This document shows, one piece after another, positions 5,373-5,724 of a stretch of DNA of 5,724 nucleotides. Source of the DNA: Bacillota bacterium (lineage in GTDB: Bacteria > Bacillota > Clostridia > Peptostreptococcales > Anaerovoracaceae); NCBI GenBank assembly GCA_029219125.1, contig JAQXSU010000128.1, positions 1 to 5,724 on the forward strand, given 5' to 3'. The notes beneath the pieces are model-generated. The model was not told the DNA's origin, did not search any database, and worked only from the letters and a program-made list of their open reading frames with translations. Within the stretch, counting starts at the first letter, position 1. Each line of letters starts with the position of its first letter. Made by a program: the position numbers and the translations under genes.

Positions 5373-5724
5373 AGCTTTCCTCCTTTATGAATCTGTTCTG
5401 AGAAAGCCGGCAGTTCCCGATCTGCCAGAAGCTCCAGCGAGCCGCCGCAGCTGCCGTTAAATGCCTGCCGCATGAATGCAATCAGATCTCTGTCGCTGAC
5501 CGCATCCCAGGTCTCATTTTTGAAAGAATAGAACAGTTCCAGCAAATCGTGGAGAGTTTCTTCCCAGTTCTGCCGGCTTACATAGGGAGAATCGCAGAAG
5601 GCCTCGGCCAGAAGGCGGATGATACCGCCCCCGAACTCAATCCTGCCGGCAGACCGGAGATTCTCCTGCCGGCTGACGGCCAGCGCCTCTGCCTGCTCCT
5701 CCGTCAGTGTCAGCCCGTATTCTG
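5369..5724 (-). CDS. DUF6323-like protein of unknown function, C-terminal part
   Basis: The last 117 residues are visible and the start lies beyond the right edge. Distinctive segments are YGLTLTEEQAEALAVSRQEN, then RIEFGGGIIRLLAEAFCDSP (27-46 of the visible part), DLLELFYSFKNETWDAVSD (59-77) and FMRQAFNGSCGGSLELLAD (83-101). I associate these with the uncharacterised DUF6323 family, which I recall as a neighbour of DUF6179 in clostridia. That family link is from memory and needs a profile search. No membrane segment or catalytic motif is evident. The visible part looks helical and soluble. The stop TGA (5371-5369) overlaps the next gene's ATG, and the downstream gene's GGAGG sits inside this gene's last codons, so the pair forms one tightly coupled translation unit. 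Confidence 0.75.
   Translation of the reverse strand, partial: EYGLTLTEEQAEALAVSRQENLRSAGRIEFGGGIIRLLAEAFCDSPYVSRQNWEETLHDLLELFYSFKNETWDAVSDRDLIAFMRQAFNGSCGGSLELLADRELPAFSEQIHKGGKL

Overview
This window looks like chromosomal core sequence from a low-to-medium GC Firmicute, most likely a clostridial gut lineage such as Lachnospiraceae. That placement is an inference. It rests on strong GGAGG ribosome binding sites, sigma-A-type promoters, a spoVG gene, and an adjacent gene pair resembling the DUF6323/DUF6179 families, which I know from clostridial genomes. No phage, transposon, CRISPR, rRNA or tRNA sequence is visible.

Layout: (1) Bases 1-75, minus strand: the first 25 codons of murC, the peptidoglycan precursor ligase, running off the left edge. 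(2) Bases 76-352: a divergent control region with one good sigma-A-like promoter for each direction, murC leftward and spoVG rightward. (3) Bases 353-649: spoVG, followed by an AT-rich inverted repeat and a strong stem-loop with a short T run. (4) Bases 772-2016: a 414-residue ATP-grasp protein of the sugar-transfer-associated type, with a duplicated segment of about 45 residues at its N-terminus. (5) Bases 2012-2068: a 14-15 bp tandem repeat that fills the whole gap between two convergent stop codons. (6) Bases 2065-4357, minus strand: a two-gene ABC transporter, ATPase first and then a polytopic permease with a 26-bp overlap. Its promoter resembles those controlled by MerR-family activators. 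(7) Bases 4407-5724, minus strand: two translationally coupled genes of unknown function, a DUF6179-like gene (complete) preceded by a DUF6323-like gene (start outside the window).

How they may work together: murC and spoVG are housekeeping and developmental genes that share an upstream region. The ATP-grasp gene has no obvious promoter of its own. It either depends on read-through of the spoVG hairpin or is controlled from a start site upstream of that hairpin. The ABC transporter appears to be an inducible export or stress module whose regulator is not in the window. The DUF6323-DUF6179 pair lies directly upstream of it on the same strand with no clear terminator between them, so read-through into the transporter is possible. 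The most promising items for follow-up are the MerR-like promoter, the DUF6323/DUF6179 pair, the convergent-gene tandem repeat, and the duplicated N-terminus of the ATP-grasp protein. I see no complete novel system that can be asserted from sequence alone.
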